NCBI GenBank assembly: GCA_028532985.1
Contig: JANCIK010000012.1
Location: forward strand, 1,922,001-1,986,000
Direction: 5' to 3'
Source: Stropharia rugosoannulata
Taxonomy: Eukaryota; Basidiomycota; Agaricomycetes; Agaricales; Strophariaceae
Length of the DNA: 64,000 nucleotides
Position 1 is the first letter of the stretch; each line of letters begins with the position of its first letter. The notes under the pieces are model-generated. The model was not told where the DNA came from. It searched no databases and was given only the letters and a program-made list of their open reading frames with translations. Both the position numbers and the translations under genes were made by a program. This document shows, one piece after another, positions 10,437 through 21,773 of the stretch.

Positions 10437-12646
10437 TTACGGGTTCGTGGCTATCGCCTGGGTGACATTCATTGACTTGTTATGAATCCACCTCAGTATC
10501 AACTCTTTAACCAAATCAGACCTATGGGCAACGACAACTGAAAGAAAACATCGTTAAATGAGTTTACTAGATAAACGGAACATTTTCACAAAACTTACAG
10601 TGGCCCGCGTTCTGAATCTTCACGAACGTATACTCGCCCGCTTCTCCCTGTCCTGCTCGTTGCACCGAGTATTCAAGTGGGTAGTTTATCTCCTTGGCCT
10701 CCCGAAATTCTCTCTGATGTTTTGTCTGCAGGAGCTTCATCTGCAAATTAGGATGTACGCGTTGATGATCATAAAATAGTGGACGTGAAATACAAATGAA
10801 ACCTACCCAGGAGAAACTAGCCCGCCAAGTCGCTACGCCATCGGCCATTCCATTGTAGACTGCATCAAGGTAAGCTATAAAGTTGCGTGAGGATGAAATA
10901 ATACATACCCATCATGCGAAGGCCGTCTTCAATGGCAGGAGCAAGTAGTTTATATGAGGCTTGGATGCTTTCCTTTCCTCAATTTTGAACGACACATAAA
11001 ATGAAAAGTAGCTCACTAATCCCCGTTCATGATGAATTTCTCGCTAATCCTTTCCGAGACTATTTCATAGTCCAGCTCTCCAGGAACGCCGATCTGTTTT
11101 GATCAGCATTAAGAAGCACACATAAGGTTCGTATCAGACATACCAAGTTCTTGACTTCAGTACTATTTATAAACTCTTGAACTTGTCGAAGCTTCTTCAA
11201 TGGATCACATCCTCCTGTAGGACACTCATAGAGATAGCGTGTCAATACCAGAAGCTATGTTCAGCACAAAATTACTTACAATCTCGCGAAAGTCATATAT
11301 GTCTCTTGAGGTTGCTAAACTCATTGTCGTCATTATCTCGCCCACAGGCTCCATCGCATCCATCTGGTATTCTAATATTGGCTGCTCATATGCGAGTTGT
11401 ATGGCGTCGAGTCCACGAGCAGTTGCAGAGGCCAGCTCAGAGCATGTAGTGCTGTTGAGGAATGGATTGCTGTCCTTGCCCACGCCACAGTTGGAATCAT
11501 GATACCACCTAGCATCTGAGTTAATTCTAGGAATATATAGAAAGAAAACGCGAACATACCTGATCATTGTTTGAGCATCGCTCCACACGTTTGACATCAT
11601 AATCTGTAGGCCGCTAAGTATGTCTGGAAATTTGACTAGGCTAGATATCATACAGAGTCGGGCATTTTGCCGATACGGTCATCAATCGCACGGTCTTTGT
11701 TTCGTGTATGGATTGTGTTAACAATGTGAGGAATGCTAGTAGTAGCATTTATTCCTCAATGAGTATTAAATCAAAATATGTTCAAATGCGTACGCACTAA
11801 GTGCCGCCATAAGAACCTGAGCCAATTATGAATTTATTCCTGCATGAATACGATTAGGAAGAGTTCAGTGGTGGAGGGAGTTTTAGTACTTCACGAGATG
11901 AGGATATTGCCTGAGTCATAGATTCAGATGTGCACCTTGAACAGAAGGAGATGGAACTCACTTCCAAAATACCTGCAAGAGATCATCCACATCTAGTGCT
12001 GCAGACGCACTACTATTGCGCAGATTATCACCATAAGAGTAACCCACTCCAACAGGCTAAAAAAGGAGCTGTCAGTAGAGATCCTGGCTTTTTTTCATTT
12101 AGAGGATGCTCGCATGATCTATGGCAAGTAAGTTGATGTCGCTGGTCCAGGTAGCCTCATTGGGAATCGCAAACGGTTTTCCATCTTTTCCAATCACTGC
12201 CAAACACGGCCTGACCGAGTATCATCAGGGCCTGTTGTACGCAAATGACAAATAACGAGCACCCACCCAATACCAGCGAAAGAAGTCAGGCTCCCTGCCG
12301 TGCCAGGCCCACCACCAAAAGTGAGCAAGAGGGGTGCATTCTCCGGATCGCGACGCGACTCAAAGAACCACCAGAACATATGCTTGTCCTCCTTCTTTGA
12401 CTCGCCCGAGGTAAAGTGAACATAGCCTGCAGTGTAAGCATTGCCGGAACAGTTCGGCAGTGTTCCATGGGCGGTAATTTCAAGAGTTGATGCTGCGTTC
12501 GGGCCAGATTCTGTGAGTGTGTCCACTGTCGCTATGCGTTCATTCGGTACAGAGAACGGGCGTTGGAAGTTAGATATGAAGATATCTGCGTTCACGGCAC
12601 ACACAGAGAGACAAGCTAAGAGGAAAATGAATGAGCGCTGGTTCAT
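10437..12646 (-). CDS. Divergent serine carboxypeptidase (peptidase S10), secreted
   Basis: The protein starts with a clear signal peptide ([20 protein letters not shown]), so it is probably vacuolar or extracellular. Family landmarks follow in order across many short exons: [33 protein letters not shown], a substrate-loop [21 protein letters not shown], the nucleophile region [24 protein letters not shown], an Asp region [11 protein letters not shown] and a His region NAGHFVVAHRSD. The stop is TAA at 10437-10439. It departs from typical S10 enzymes in the nucleophile elbow (SGSYG instead of GESYG), the NGGPGCSS loop and the conserved DQPVG (here DHPVG). One intron (12057-12113) seems to be GC-AG. 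Ser, Asp and His are all present, so activity is possible, but acidic-pH preference or specificity may differ. Confidence 0.8.
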
Positions 12647-13313
12647 TGTGGTATTAGACCAGAGAGGTCTGACTCGAACAAGATCAGAAACGAATTAAAG
12701 TTGATAGGATACGTGTGCACTGCGTATCTTTGCGTAAGTCATACGTAGGCGCGTGGGCATTGATGGTCCCAACTCTATACAATGGTAGGCATCGCAGTTG
12801 TCGAGCGTCAGGTCATTACAGGGATTCACATGGTCGTTAGTCAGTCTTCCAGTGAGCACATGGAAAAGTACATTACTCCGTGGGAGAGGGTTATTTATAA
12901 ATACGTTGTATGTTTCTTCTAGTTTACACTCAAACGTTAACCATATTTCAGCTTTGTACAATGGTAGCTCGTGTTACTTCTAGAGATTCCGTCAGTTGAC
13001 TTGAAATAGCTGAAAAACAGGGACATACATATGGGTCCTCCAGAGAAAGCATTGAGCAAGTAGTGATGACAAAAGCATTAGTAAAATGTTTATTACAAAA
13101 CGATACAATTAAAAAGAAGTGTAATGCTCTTTTTATGAAGCGTATTGAAGTATATGAACAATAAAGGTACAAATCAAACAAATTTATAATAGGTAATTTG
13201 CTGACAACAAGTCGGAAAGAAAGAGAAGAATTCATTCAACACCGAAGGATGATCAAAGGCCAGTTAACGTAGCAAAAATCAAAAGATGAAGGATAACTGA
13301 ATGAAAGACACAT
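12647..13313. other. Intergenic; probable promoter of the S10 gene
   Basis: No supported gene. An AT-rich run with direct acaataaaggtacaaat-like sequence lies around 13157. Short frames here lack family resemblance or splice support. Confidence 0.4.
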
Positions 13314-14547
13314 CTATGATTTATGGTCCACCCGTACGATGATTCGCTGTCCCAACAAGCGGAGCGGATGTGTTTTGTCCTCCACAGCTGTAATAGTTAC
13401 TTTCCCCCCACACAAACGTGGAGTAGGCTCCAAATTGGCAGTATGATTTGCTTGACGCGCCATCTTGATTAAATCGCCGGGAGTTCCTTTTAATGCTAAT
13501 GGTTGCGGCTTTGCTGCTTCATAGCCAAGGCAAGTGCAACGGAAGCTCGTCGTACTTGCGTGCGTATGAGGGTCATAAGCCCTAGCAGGGTGAGTGTGGC
13601 TAGGCAAACCAAGCGCATATAGTTAAGGTTTGACCTATCAGGGAGGGAAAACTCGGGACGCACTCAAAAGGCAGACGAGCGATCTTGCGCAAGTCATTGG
13701 TGACCAACTCGATACGTTTCGCATTATCTATGTTTTCATTGGCGACAATAGCGTGATAGCCATGGAAAGTACACTTCTTCTGCGAGGCACCGGTGCTTTG
13801 AGTGCGCTTCTTTAGCGATTCATAAAGGGCTGATGCGGTCTGGTACTCCCTTCCGTCCGGTCCCTGTGGCACTAGGATTTAATTTTTGTTGGGTATGACA
13901 TACATAACGCAAAGAAATACCCGAGATGTACCACTTGTACGAACAGCCGCGCTCGCCTTGTTCGCTTCGACAGTCGCCGCCAGTCTTTGCCTCATTTGTT
14001 CTATCGCAAGATCCTGTTCGTCAGCGTCGAGATCCTTCAGCGGCCGGTCATCGACCACCGCCCTCGGTACAGTCTTTGGCTTCTTCATCTTCGTCGTTCC
14101 GCGCGCCGACACAGACATCGTATGGGAAGACTGTGGAATAGGGACATACTGGTATGTCGTAGGCTTATATACACCAGGCTGAGAGCTTTCTTGCACTGGT
14201 CGTAGTACCGGCGGCACTGAAACCGTCTGCGGGATCGTCAGAATATTTTCAACTTCGTCGTCGTCCTCATCATCATCGTAGCCATGCTCTACTTTTCGCG
14301 CGTTCTGCAACATCTGAGCCACCATCGCCTGTCGTTGGACCTTGCGTTCCTCTGCGAGCCTGTGCTTCCGTCGGTTCCTTTCGCGGCAATCTGAGCAATT
14401 CTTGATGCGCGATGGGGTCCAATAATGGATGGACTTCCTGTGACACGTCGAACATTCGCGCATGCCCTCCGCGCGCATAGGGCGTCTGGCGACTGCCGCC
14501 GCAAGTTGTTCATCCGTAGCCATAACTGGAGCGGATGCAGATTCCAT
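13314..14547 (-). CDS. Uncharacterised protein with N-terminal CxxC pair
   Basis: The N-terminus holds CSTCHRKSIHYWTPSR followed by NCSDCRERNRRKHR, two CxxC knuckles about 20 residues apart that probably bind one zinc, then a basic helix. An acidic DDDEDDDE stretch follows, and later RPLKDLDADEQDLAIEQM. Exon 2 (beginning near 13872) encodes PQGPDGREYQTASALYESLK. Exon 3 encodes a C-terminus with KPQPLALKGTPGDLIKMARQ and ends at 13314. The last intron needs the donor gtgcgt inside the sequence that would otherwise read FECVPS. The arrangement (zinc knuckle, acidic linker, C-terminal domain) suggests a nuclear or nucleic-acid role. This is inference, and I know no name for the family. Confidence 0.6.
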
Positions 14548-14900
14548 GTTTCACAATGCGGGGATGGACTGCTTAGGATAAACGAAGCCAAAGGGAAGAC
14601 AGAGTTTGTTTTTCCATCCCACCATTGGGGTCAATTATTACCTAAAATGTCGCGTTCCTTTTCCGCCACGTGCCGTGACACTTGGCGGCTGCCGTCACTC
14701 GCTAATTAGGCGCCCGCATAAGCGTAAAACACAGTCATCACAACAATTATGCTCATGATTGAGAATTTCTTGTAGTGACCCTATTACTGAGGCCTAATAG
14801 TGGATTTTGAACAGGTTACTCTATTTACAGCAAGTTCTCAAGACTTGAAACAATAGTCTTTGCAATGAAAACAACTCCAATTCTATGGTATAGATTACAT

Positions 14901-16492
14901 TTATGCGGCTGTCTCCTCAGTCTGTTGCTTTTGCGCTTCAGAAGCTGAATGTGCAGCTTCCGCGGGTTGAGCCGTTGTTGCATTGGCGTTACGACCCTTT
15001 CCGGGTGGGGGAGGGTGGTAGACCTTTTCCTACACATCATTTAAGCTCGGAAATACACACTAAGACGGATAGAATACACTAACTTTCTTTTTCTTATTTA
15101 CAGGCTTAGCATTTGGATCGGGGTATGCTAACGCCGCAATCTTCTGCCACTCCTCGTTCTCTTCATAAGCCTTACGAACAGGATCAAGAAGCCTGTTGAT
15201 CCCATCGGCGACAGATGTCTTTAGGTCTTTCGGGTGCAGTGTCTTGCTCTCGAAATCCGCCTCGATTTCTTCGTAAGACTTGTAGTGTGTCGAGCCACCG
15301 AACTTGGCGTCCCTCTCAATGCTGAACACGGTTCCCTCCGGCGCATCGTCGCTGATGAATGGACGCTGGTCGCCAAGTCCTGCCTCAAGCACCGCACCCA
15401 CGCCCTGTTCGCTCTTGCGCGACAGCCGCAACTTGCTGATGGGGATGAGCACGGCATTGACGAATGCCAGCACGCCGTTGCCCTCGACCGTTCCCTCTTC
15501 GCAGAACGCGGACTTGAGCTTCTTTCGGACGGCCTCGGGCGTGTCAAGGAAGTCGATCTTGGAGTTCGGGTCCGATGCGGACATCTTGCCGCCAGCGAGT
15601 CCGGGAACCATCGCGTTCATCAAGTGCGAGCGTTTGCGGTACCCGAGCTTGGGGAGGTAAAGCTCGGCGAAGGTGAAGATTTTGCGCTAAAAATGGTCAA
15701 CATTTTATTTCAGGGAGACACGAGCACACGTACTTGGTCTACACCACCGAATTGGAAGTCACAGTCGAGGTACTGCTCATCGAGAGCTTGGAGTCCGGGG
15801 TATAATAGACCGCTGAGTAGAGGGCTTTCTACTTGCTTGACGACTTCGGCACCAGCTTTCTTGGCGTCGTGCTCGGTCACGGTTGCACACAGACGGTAGT
15901 TGTCCATGTTGTATTCCCGTGTAAGCTGGTAGGATGATCCTTCCACAAATCGGAGTGAAGAGACGGGGATCCCCAGTGATTTGAAGACGGCCGTTAACAG
16001 ATATTCATAGTACTTCATGCGGAAGGCGACGAGCTCCAATGGTGCCTTCATGTTATCGAGGAATGCATGGACATCTGTTCAATACCTGTTAACGGTGCTC
16101 AATGTCATAAAAATTCAATGCGTACCTGCCAGCAAGATAGTGACCTGCTTTCCATTAATTCACCGAAGTCTACGCGAGAGCCCAACCACATACCTCGACG
16201 CCTGCTGTCAAGAAATCCGCAATCTTCGTCAGTGGAACAAAGTATCCAATGTGCGCTGAGTGATTGTTCAGAGAATATCTATTAGAAGAGAAATGAGTAA
16301 GGCGCACGTCTTCCGGTAGGGGCAGTTCCTGCAAAAACGCTCAGTGTTGCTTTCAATCAGATTGAAGATGTACGCGCCCCAGTAGCATTTTGGTTGCCGT
16401 CCTTCAGTAAGGATGGCCTTGATGGCATCCCCTCCGAGGACTTCTTGCAGCCCGCGAGTGATGATCTCGTACTTCTCGTCAGCGGTCGACAT
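14901..16492 (-). CDS. TYS1: Tyrosyl-tRNA synthetase, cytosolic
   Basis: This class I enzyme charges tRNA-Tyr. The protein starts [20 protein letters not shown], then [19 protein letters not shown], with the HIGH-type motif PHIGY split by an intron. [20 protein letters not shown] and [18 protein letters not shown] follow, then [20 protein letters not shown] and the KMSKS-type loop as [17 protein letters not shown]. The end is a lysine-rich linker ([11 protein letters not shown]) and an Ala/Glu/Gln-rich tail, stop TAA 14901-14903. Length matches eukaryotic cytosolic TyrRS without the human EMAP-like extension. The first intron (16329-16377) appears to start with GC (G|gcgcgt) because only that junction keeps WGTAPTGR in frame. 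It is the only housekeeping gene here with such a site. Confidence 0.93.
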
Positions 16493-17225
16493 GGTGGATG
16501 TAGGTTAGAAGGTCCAATTGCTTGATTTATCACAAAATCTTATCTGACTGAGTCAAGTTTTGCGGCTAAACAAACATCAATATTCCGGTGGCGGCCCGGT
16601 CAGTGATCACTTCAACTTAGCTAAAAGACTTGCAGCAGCAGGCAAATCCTTCTGTAAAGCCAGCAGTTGAAGCATAATCAAAATGAAGTAAAGGAATAGA
16701 TGGTTTAGTGGGAAGAATTAAAGAACTCAGCCGAATACTAGTGCAACAAGAGGAGTACTCATGTAAGGGAAGTCTGTGGCCATGAGTAAGAGTTTGAACG
16801 GCGTTTCATTAGCAATAGAGCGCCTTGACAGTACTAAGTAGAAAGAGAAATACTGTAGTGCAGGAACATGGCCCGATTTTCTTCATCGTTTGAGAACACG
16901 CAGCCTTGCGTAAGGACAACATAAGGTCCACGAGTCAAGGTACAGTTCGAGTCATGAATTAAGTGCTTGTTTGTGTACTGACAGAAACTCTGGACAGAGG
17001 TTTGAAAGCTTACAATAAATGTAAGTAATGATTGGACACAAGTAAGTGGAAGTCTGAGGGAAAGGCTAACACGTAAATAAGCGGGATGAAAGCGGGAACC
17101 GCCACCTGGTAAATAGCGCCAAACAGGGGTTGCCTCAGCCGATTTTGCTGTACTATTTCCCTCTCCACCGTCACCGTCACCGTCGCCGTCGCTCTCTTCC
17201 CCAGTGCCCTCCTTCGTTTTCTATC
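16493..17225. promoter_or_regulatory. Shared divergent promoter region of TyrRS and septin
   Basis: The two housekeeping genes are transcribed away from each other across 733 bp, so this segment must hold both promoters. A pyrimidine-rich run at 17150-17220 (ctctccaccgtcaccgtcac and neighbours) precedes the septin start, as is common upstream of fungal start codons. No specific binding site could be assigned. Confidence 0.5.
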
Positions 17226-18748
17226 ATGTCCCTTCACCCACCCACTTTCGATGGCATTGGTATTGCCAACCTGCCCAACCAGGTCCGTGCGTCCGTGCTG
17301 TCCAGGCGACAACTTTTTGACGCGTTTCATTATGACAGAGGCATAAGATTGTCGCAAAGCGCGGGGCGCACTTCACTATCATGGTTGTCGGTGAGCAGAG
17401 CAGCTCGGATGATATGCTGAACGTCGGAATGACCGTTGCGTATAGGCGAGTCCGGCTTGGGCAAGACGACTCTGATCAACACCCTCTTCTCGACCGAACT
17501 GTCGCCGCCGAAAAACTACGCTAAGCGGCACTATAAGCAGCTCGACAAGCTCACGGAGGTCGAGATTATCAAGGCCGAGCTCGAGGAGAAGCAGTTCAAG
17601 GTCAAGCTCACAGTCATTGATACCCCTGGATTCGGTGACTACGTCAACAACCGCGATTCATGGCTGCCCATCGTCGAGTTCATTGACGACCAGCATGAGG
17701 CATATATGCGTCAAGAGCAACAGCCCCAGCGTCAAGACAAGACTGACCTCCGTGTACACGCCTGCCTGTATTTCATCCGTCCCACCGGTCACACGTAAGT
17801 TGCATTCGACCCTTCGTATGCCTCCGAGACAGCCTTAACTTTTCCTGCAGCCTGAAGCCTCTGGATATTGAGATAATGAAGCGCCTCGGAACCCGTGTCA
17901 ACCTCATCCCCGTCGTCGCCAAGGCCGACACTCTTACGCAAAACGACCTCTTCCTATTCAAGCAACGCGTACGTGGCAGTTCGTTATCAGGCTCATGCTT
18001 TAGATTAACCTTTCAATAGGTTCGGGAAGTCATTGCTGCGCAGGGAATCCGTATCTACACGCCTCCCCTGGATGCCGACGACGACAATGCGGAGCATGCC
18101 CGTGTTCTCATTGATGCCATCCCATTCTCAATCATTGGTTCAACAGAAGATGTAAAGACTCCTGATGGCCGTGTAGTGAAGGGCCGTGAATACATTTGGG
18201 GTGTTGCTGAAGGTGAGTCTCTAATTACGCCTCAACATTTTTATGCCCCTAATTTTGTTTTTAGTCGAGAACGAGGATCACTGCGACTTCAAAAAGCTCC
18301 GTTCGCTTCTCATCCGCACACACATGCTTGACTTGATCTCAACGTCCGAGGAGCTCCACTACGAAAATTACAGACAAGCACAGATGGAGACGCGCAAGTT
18401 CGGGGAAGCAAAGATCAAAAAGTCGGACAATCCCAAGTTCAAGGAGGAAGAGGAACAGCTCAGGAAGAAATTCACGGAACAGGTCAAGGCAGAGGAAGCC
18501 CGCTTCAGACAATGGGAACAGCACGTAAGTCCCCCGTTGTTTACGTCCACCCGTAATGGCGTTTAAGCGCTGACTATGCTTCCTCCTCCCCCTTCCTTCC
18601 CTAACCTTGACTTTCGCTTATATAGTTGATCGCGGAGCGAGACAGACTGAACAAGGATCTCGAGATGGCGCACAGTGCGATCAAGCAGCTCGAGGCCGAG
18701 CTGGAGAATCTGCAGGTTGGCTATGGTCGGGGGACTGGCAGGCGATAA
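17226..18748 (+). CDS. CDC12: Septin, CDC12 (AspC) type
   Basis: Septins are GTP-binding proteins that polymerise into cortical filaments and rings. The product starts [19 protein letters not shown], then [17 protein letters not shown]. The P-loop is GESGLGKTT, the G3 motif [13 protein letters not shown], and the G4 motif VVAKADTL. Septin-unique stretches include [12 protein letters not shown], the CDC12-like [18 protein letters not shown], and [18 protein letters not shown]. The C-terminus is a charged coiled coil ([18 protein letters not shown]). These stretches resemble the CDC12/AspC group more than CDC3 or CDC10. I chose the stop TAA at 18746-18748 after [10 protein letters not shown]. 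Removing a putative intron at 18717-18799 would instead lead into a pyrimidine-rich hydrophobic frame that looks like 3' UTR. Several GT-AG introns; no lesion. Confidence 0.9.
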
Positions 18749-19267
18749 GCGCCGCGTCCTTTCCACGGCTAAACCTGCCACGGTCTCTTATCTACTAGGG
18801 CAAACTACGGCAGGATGGTCTGGCTAATTCTGGCCTTGCGGCGTCGTCGCGTCTACTTCACCTCTCGCTAATGCTATTTCTTTATTGGAGGCGCTCTTTA
18901 CCCCTACGCTTACCCCTCTTTCCGTATACCCCTTCCCCTTTCTTTTCATTCACATGCGTTTTCTTTCTTGTTATGGAACTACATGTCCGCCTGCCCACTT
19001 TCTTTTTTTTCGTAGTGCCCATTATGATCTTGCATAAAACAAGCCTTGCGCCGTGGCGTTCTGGCGCTGAAGACTTATCACAGATGAATATCCACGGTTG
19101 TTTATTATCCCTTACGTTCTGCTTACCCCCCTTGGATTATGACATTCTTGTGATAGCCTTGGGTGATCGATCTATGTGATGTGAGCTGTTCTGTGAAGGC
19201 ATTATGCATTAAGTTTAAAAGTGAAATGCCCATGGGCCGCTTCGATGGTTGTCTATACTTTCTTGTA

Positions 19268-19820
19268 CAGTCGAACCTGTGAAAGGGCATACCCTTCGGT
19301 GGACAGGCGATGGTATGCCTTACTGCAGGTTATGCCCTTTCTCAGGTCCGAGAAAAATACCGTAAAAAATCATCTAAAATTGATATTTTACCCTTTCTTA
19401 AGGGTTCCGAGAGGAGTAGGCATCGATAAATTGTAGCACCGTTGTGCTGTGTGGTATTACTTTGTGTGTAAAGACAAAAGACAGTCGAAGTACAGTCTGC
19501 TACGGGACGTAAACTGCAAGAAAATTGGCCTAGAATATTCGTTGTCTGTGTCCTAGCAACAGAAATCACTCAGATATTGCAGTTTTTAATAAATTGTGTC
19601 TTTTGCGTCATTTATGAACACATTTACACAGCATCTGGCCTTACCGAGTGATTACCAAGTCTCAAAATCCACGTAAAGGTATGCCCTTTTTTGACCCAAA
19701 GGGTATGCCTTATTAGGGTATGCAGGTATGCCCTATGGGTCAAAAATCTCCGCGAACAGACTCGGTGGATGACAAAAGGTATGCCTTACGACAGGTTATG
19801 CCCTTTCTCAGGTTCGACTG
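19268..19820. mobile_element. Non-autonomous pogo/Tc1-mariner-like MITE, 553 bp
   Basis: The ends are inverted copies of CAGTCGAACCTG(T/A)GAAAGGGC, flanked on both sides by TA (19266-19267 and 19821-19822), the target duplication typical of the Tc1/mariner/pogo superfamily. No transposase is encoded. Subterminal sequence is built of several inverted and direct copies of GGTATGCCTTA and GGTTATGCCCTTTCTCAGGT-like units at both ends. The name pogo-like rests on TA duplication and the CAGT start only. Confidence 0.85.
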
Positions 19821-19822
19821 TA

Positions 19823-20921
19823 GTCTATTTGAAGTACATAAATACTCTGCGCCGAAAGCAACTCGAATTCATATTTCTGTTTGCCGTCTTGTACGTACGT
19901 ACTTATATGTCTGACTACATCTCTTCAGGAACTGTGCCTCTAGGTAAGTAAATTAATTTTGGCATTGAGCTTGCATTGAGCGACATTGACTCACTGCTCC
20001 GTGTCAAATGCTGAACAGCAGTGTGACACTGAGCGAACTCCGATTACACTCTGACATGCACCAATGCGCAGCAACTGCGGATACGTTTATCTCAAGTACT
20101 ACATACCTGGAACGATAAAGGATCTCAACTTTGAACTGGATTTAGCCAAGATTTAGCACCGGATAGCAATGCCAACTTATGTTGCCTCCGAGTCATTTAT
20201 ACTGCATTTAAGAACTATCTGATTAATTTTGGATGATTTTACTCTGCTTTAGAGCTCTAGCCGGCTGGATTAGTATTTATGTGTCCAGACTCCAAAGCTA
20301 CTGAACAAGACGCGCTTTAGTACGGCGCACAAGCCAACTGCGCCCAGTGCTGATCGCGGGAAAGTTCGCGGGAATACTAACGGCATTTACGGCATTTAAT
20401 TTGAAGTCCGCTAAGTTGCGGCATCGTGGGGTAGCGTGGGAAGCGGACTTCAACGTTTCCTAGACGTGACCTCACCTTCCCTCGCACCGTAGTAGTAGTA
20501 CGAAGCCGCTACGACTGCCAAACCAAACTCCGCTACTTCTAATCTTGTAACAAAATTCGCACATTCTCCGAGCGGTGACATGTATGTATATGTTGACAGA
20601 ATTTCCATCCACTTTTGATTTCACATTTTTTAATAAAGATCAACATATATTCAAGGAACTGAAGAAAAGATAATCGTAAGCTGAGTACAAGGGTATGGAT
20701 CCAGTATCTAGTGGTGCGTGGTATTTTTCAATAACACGCTCCGTAACTAGACGTTGGAATTGAAGAAAAGTACTAGTTACTGTCTGCACAATTGGAAAAG
20801 AAAGGTGTTATATCAAAATGAGAAATGAAATGAACTTTGTGATAAGACAAGAACTTCGAAACTGATGGTAACGGATTTAATGACTTGAGACCATGAGGCC
20901 TAATCACGCCGACCCATACAC
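19823..20921. other. Intergenic, nothing recognised
   Basis: No supported gene. It holds the 3' flank of the repeat-protein gene on the minus strand and the right flank of the MITE. Confidence 0.4.
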
Positions 20922-21773
20922 TCAGAAGTGAGAAGGTCTTGCGCTCGACGCCGGGAAGCTCGAAGATGGAAGAGCAGACGAAAGAGGGGCGCTGGACGGC
21001 TCAGGGAATCTGGAAGACGGTAAGAAAGATGATTCTGCGAAGCTGGAGGATGGGAGTGCAGAGGACGGGAATGCAGAGGACTGAGGGAAGCTGGATGAGT
21101 GGAATACTGATGACTCTGGGAAGCTTGAAGATGGGAAGGCTGACGATTGAGGGAAGCTGGACGAGGGGAATACAGACGACTCTGGGAAGCTAGAAGACGG
21201 GAAAGCAGATGACTGCGGGAAGCTAGAAGAAGGGAATGCCGATGACTGGGGAAAACTAGACGACGGAAATTCGGATGACTGGGGGAACCTGGAGGACGGG
21301 AATGCTGATGACTGAGGGAAACTGGAGGAGAAAAATCCGGATGACTGGGGGAAGCTGGATGATGGAAATGCGGAAGACTGAGGGAAGCTTGAAGAGGGGA
21401 AGACAGATGACTCTGGGAAGCTTGAAGCCGGAAATCCAGACGACTCTGGGAAACTGGATGAGTGGAAGGCCGAGGATTGGGGGAAGCTGGATGTTAGGAA
21501 AGCCGACGATTGGGCGAAGCTCGAAGACAGAAATGCGGATGACTGAGGGAAAATCGAAGAAGGGAAGGCGGATGACTGGAAGCTGCTCGAAGAGAACATC
21601 CTAGTTGCAGCAACCCCGGAATCTTTGGCTGCGTTCCTGTCGCTATTGTATATCAAAGTCAGACATAATTGAATAATGACAAAAATCATGACCCACAATC
21701 TGTTGGGCATTGCCTGGGCGCCTAATATGGCCATAGAAAGCGCAAGATATGTATAAGAAAATTTGGTCAACAT
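20922..21773 (-). CDS. Secreted low-complexity protein with 11-residue repeats
   Basis: The first exon encodes a signal peptide (MLTKFSYTYLALSMAILGAQA). One intron (gtgggt..caatag, near 21651-21700) joins PNR to FDRNAAKDSG. The rest is almost entirely an array of about 16-20 imperfect copies of an 11-residue unit, consensus SSSFPQSSAFP, with Q/E, A/V/G/E and P/H/L substitutions. The protein has no cysteines in the repeat region and is very Ser, Phe and Pro rich. Regular amphipathic repeats behind a signal peptide suggest a cell-wall, adhesive or surface-active role, in the manner of fungal repellents or mucins. This is inference only. The 33-bp DNA period makes copy number likely to vary between strains. 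Confidence 0.7.
   Translation of the reverse strand: MLTKFSYTYLALSMAILGAQAMPNRLWVMIFVIIQLCLTLIYNSDRNAAKDSGVAATRMFSSSSFQSSAFPSSIFPQSSAFLSSSFAQSSAFLTSSFPQSSAFHSSSFPESSGFPASSFPESSVFPSSSFPQSSAFPSSSFPQSSGFFSSSFPQSSAFPSSRFPQSSEFPSSSFPQSSAFPSSSFPQSSAFPSSSFPESSVFPSSSFPQSSAFPSSSFPESSVFHSSSFPQSSAFPSSALPSSSFAESSFLPSSRFPEPSSAPLSSALPSSSFPASSARPSHF

Noticed and set aside
18800..19179. Extension of the septin frame through a final intron
   Set aside because: It would add a pyrimidine-driven hydrophobic tail unlike any septin. The in-frame stop at 18746 after a Gly/Arg tail is more natural.
21275..21604. Plus-strand Trp/Gly/Thr-rich frame across the repeat gene
   Set aside because: It is the antisense reading of the 33-bp repeat array. 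The minus-strand frame has the signal peptide and intron.
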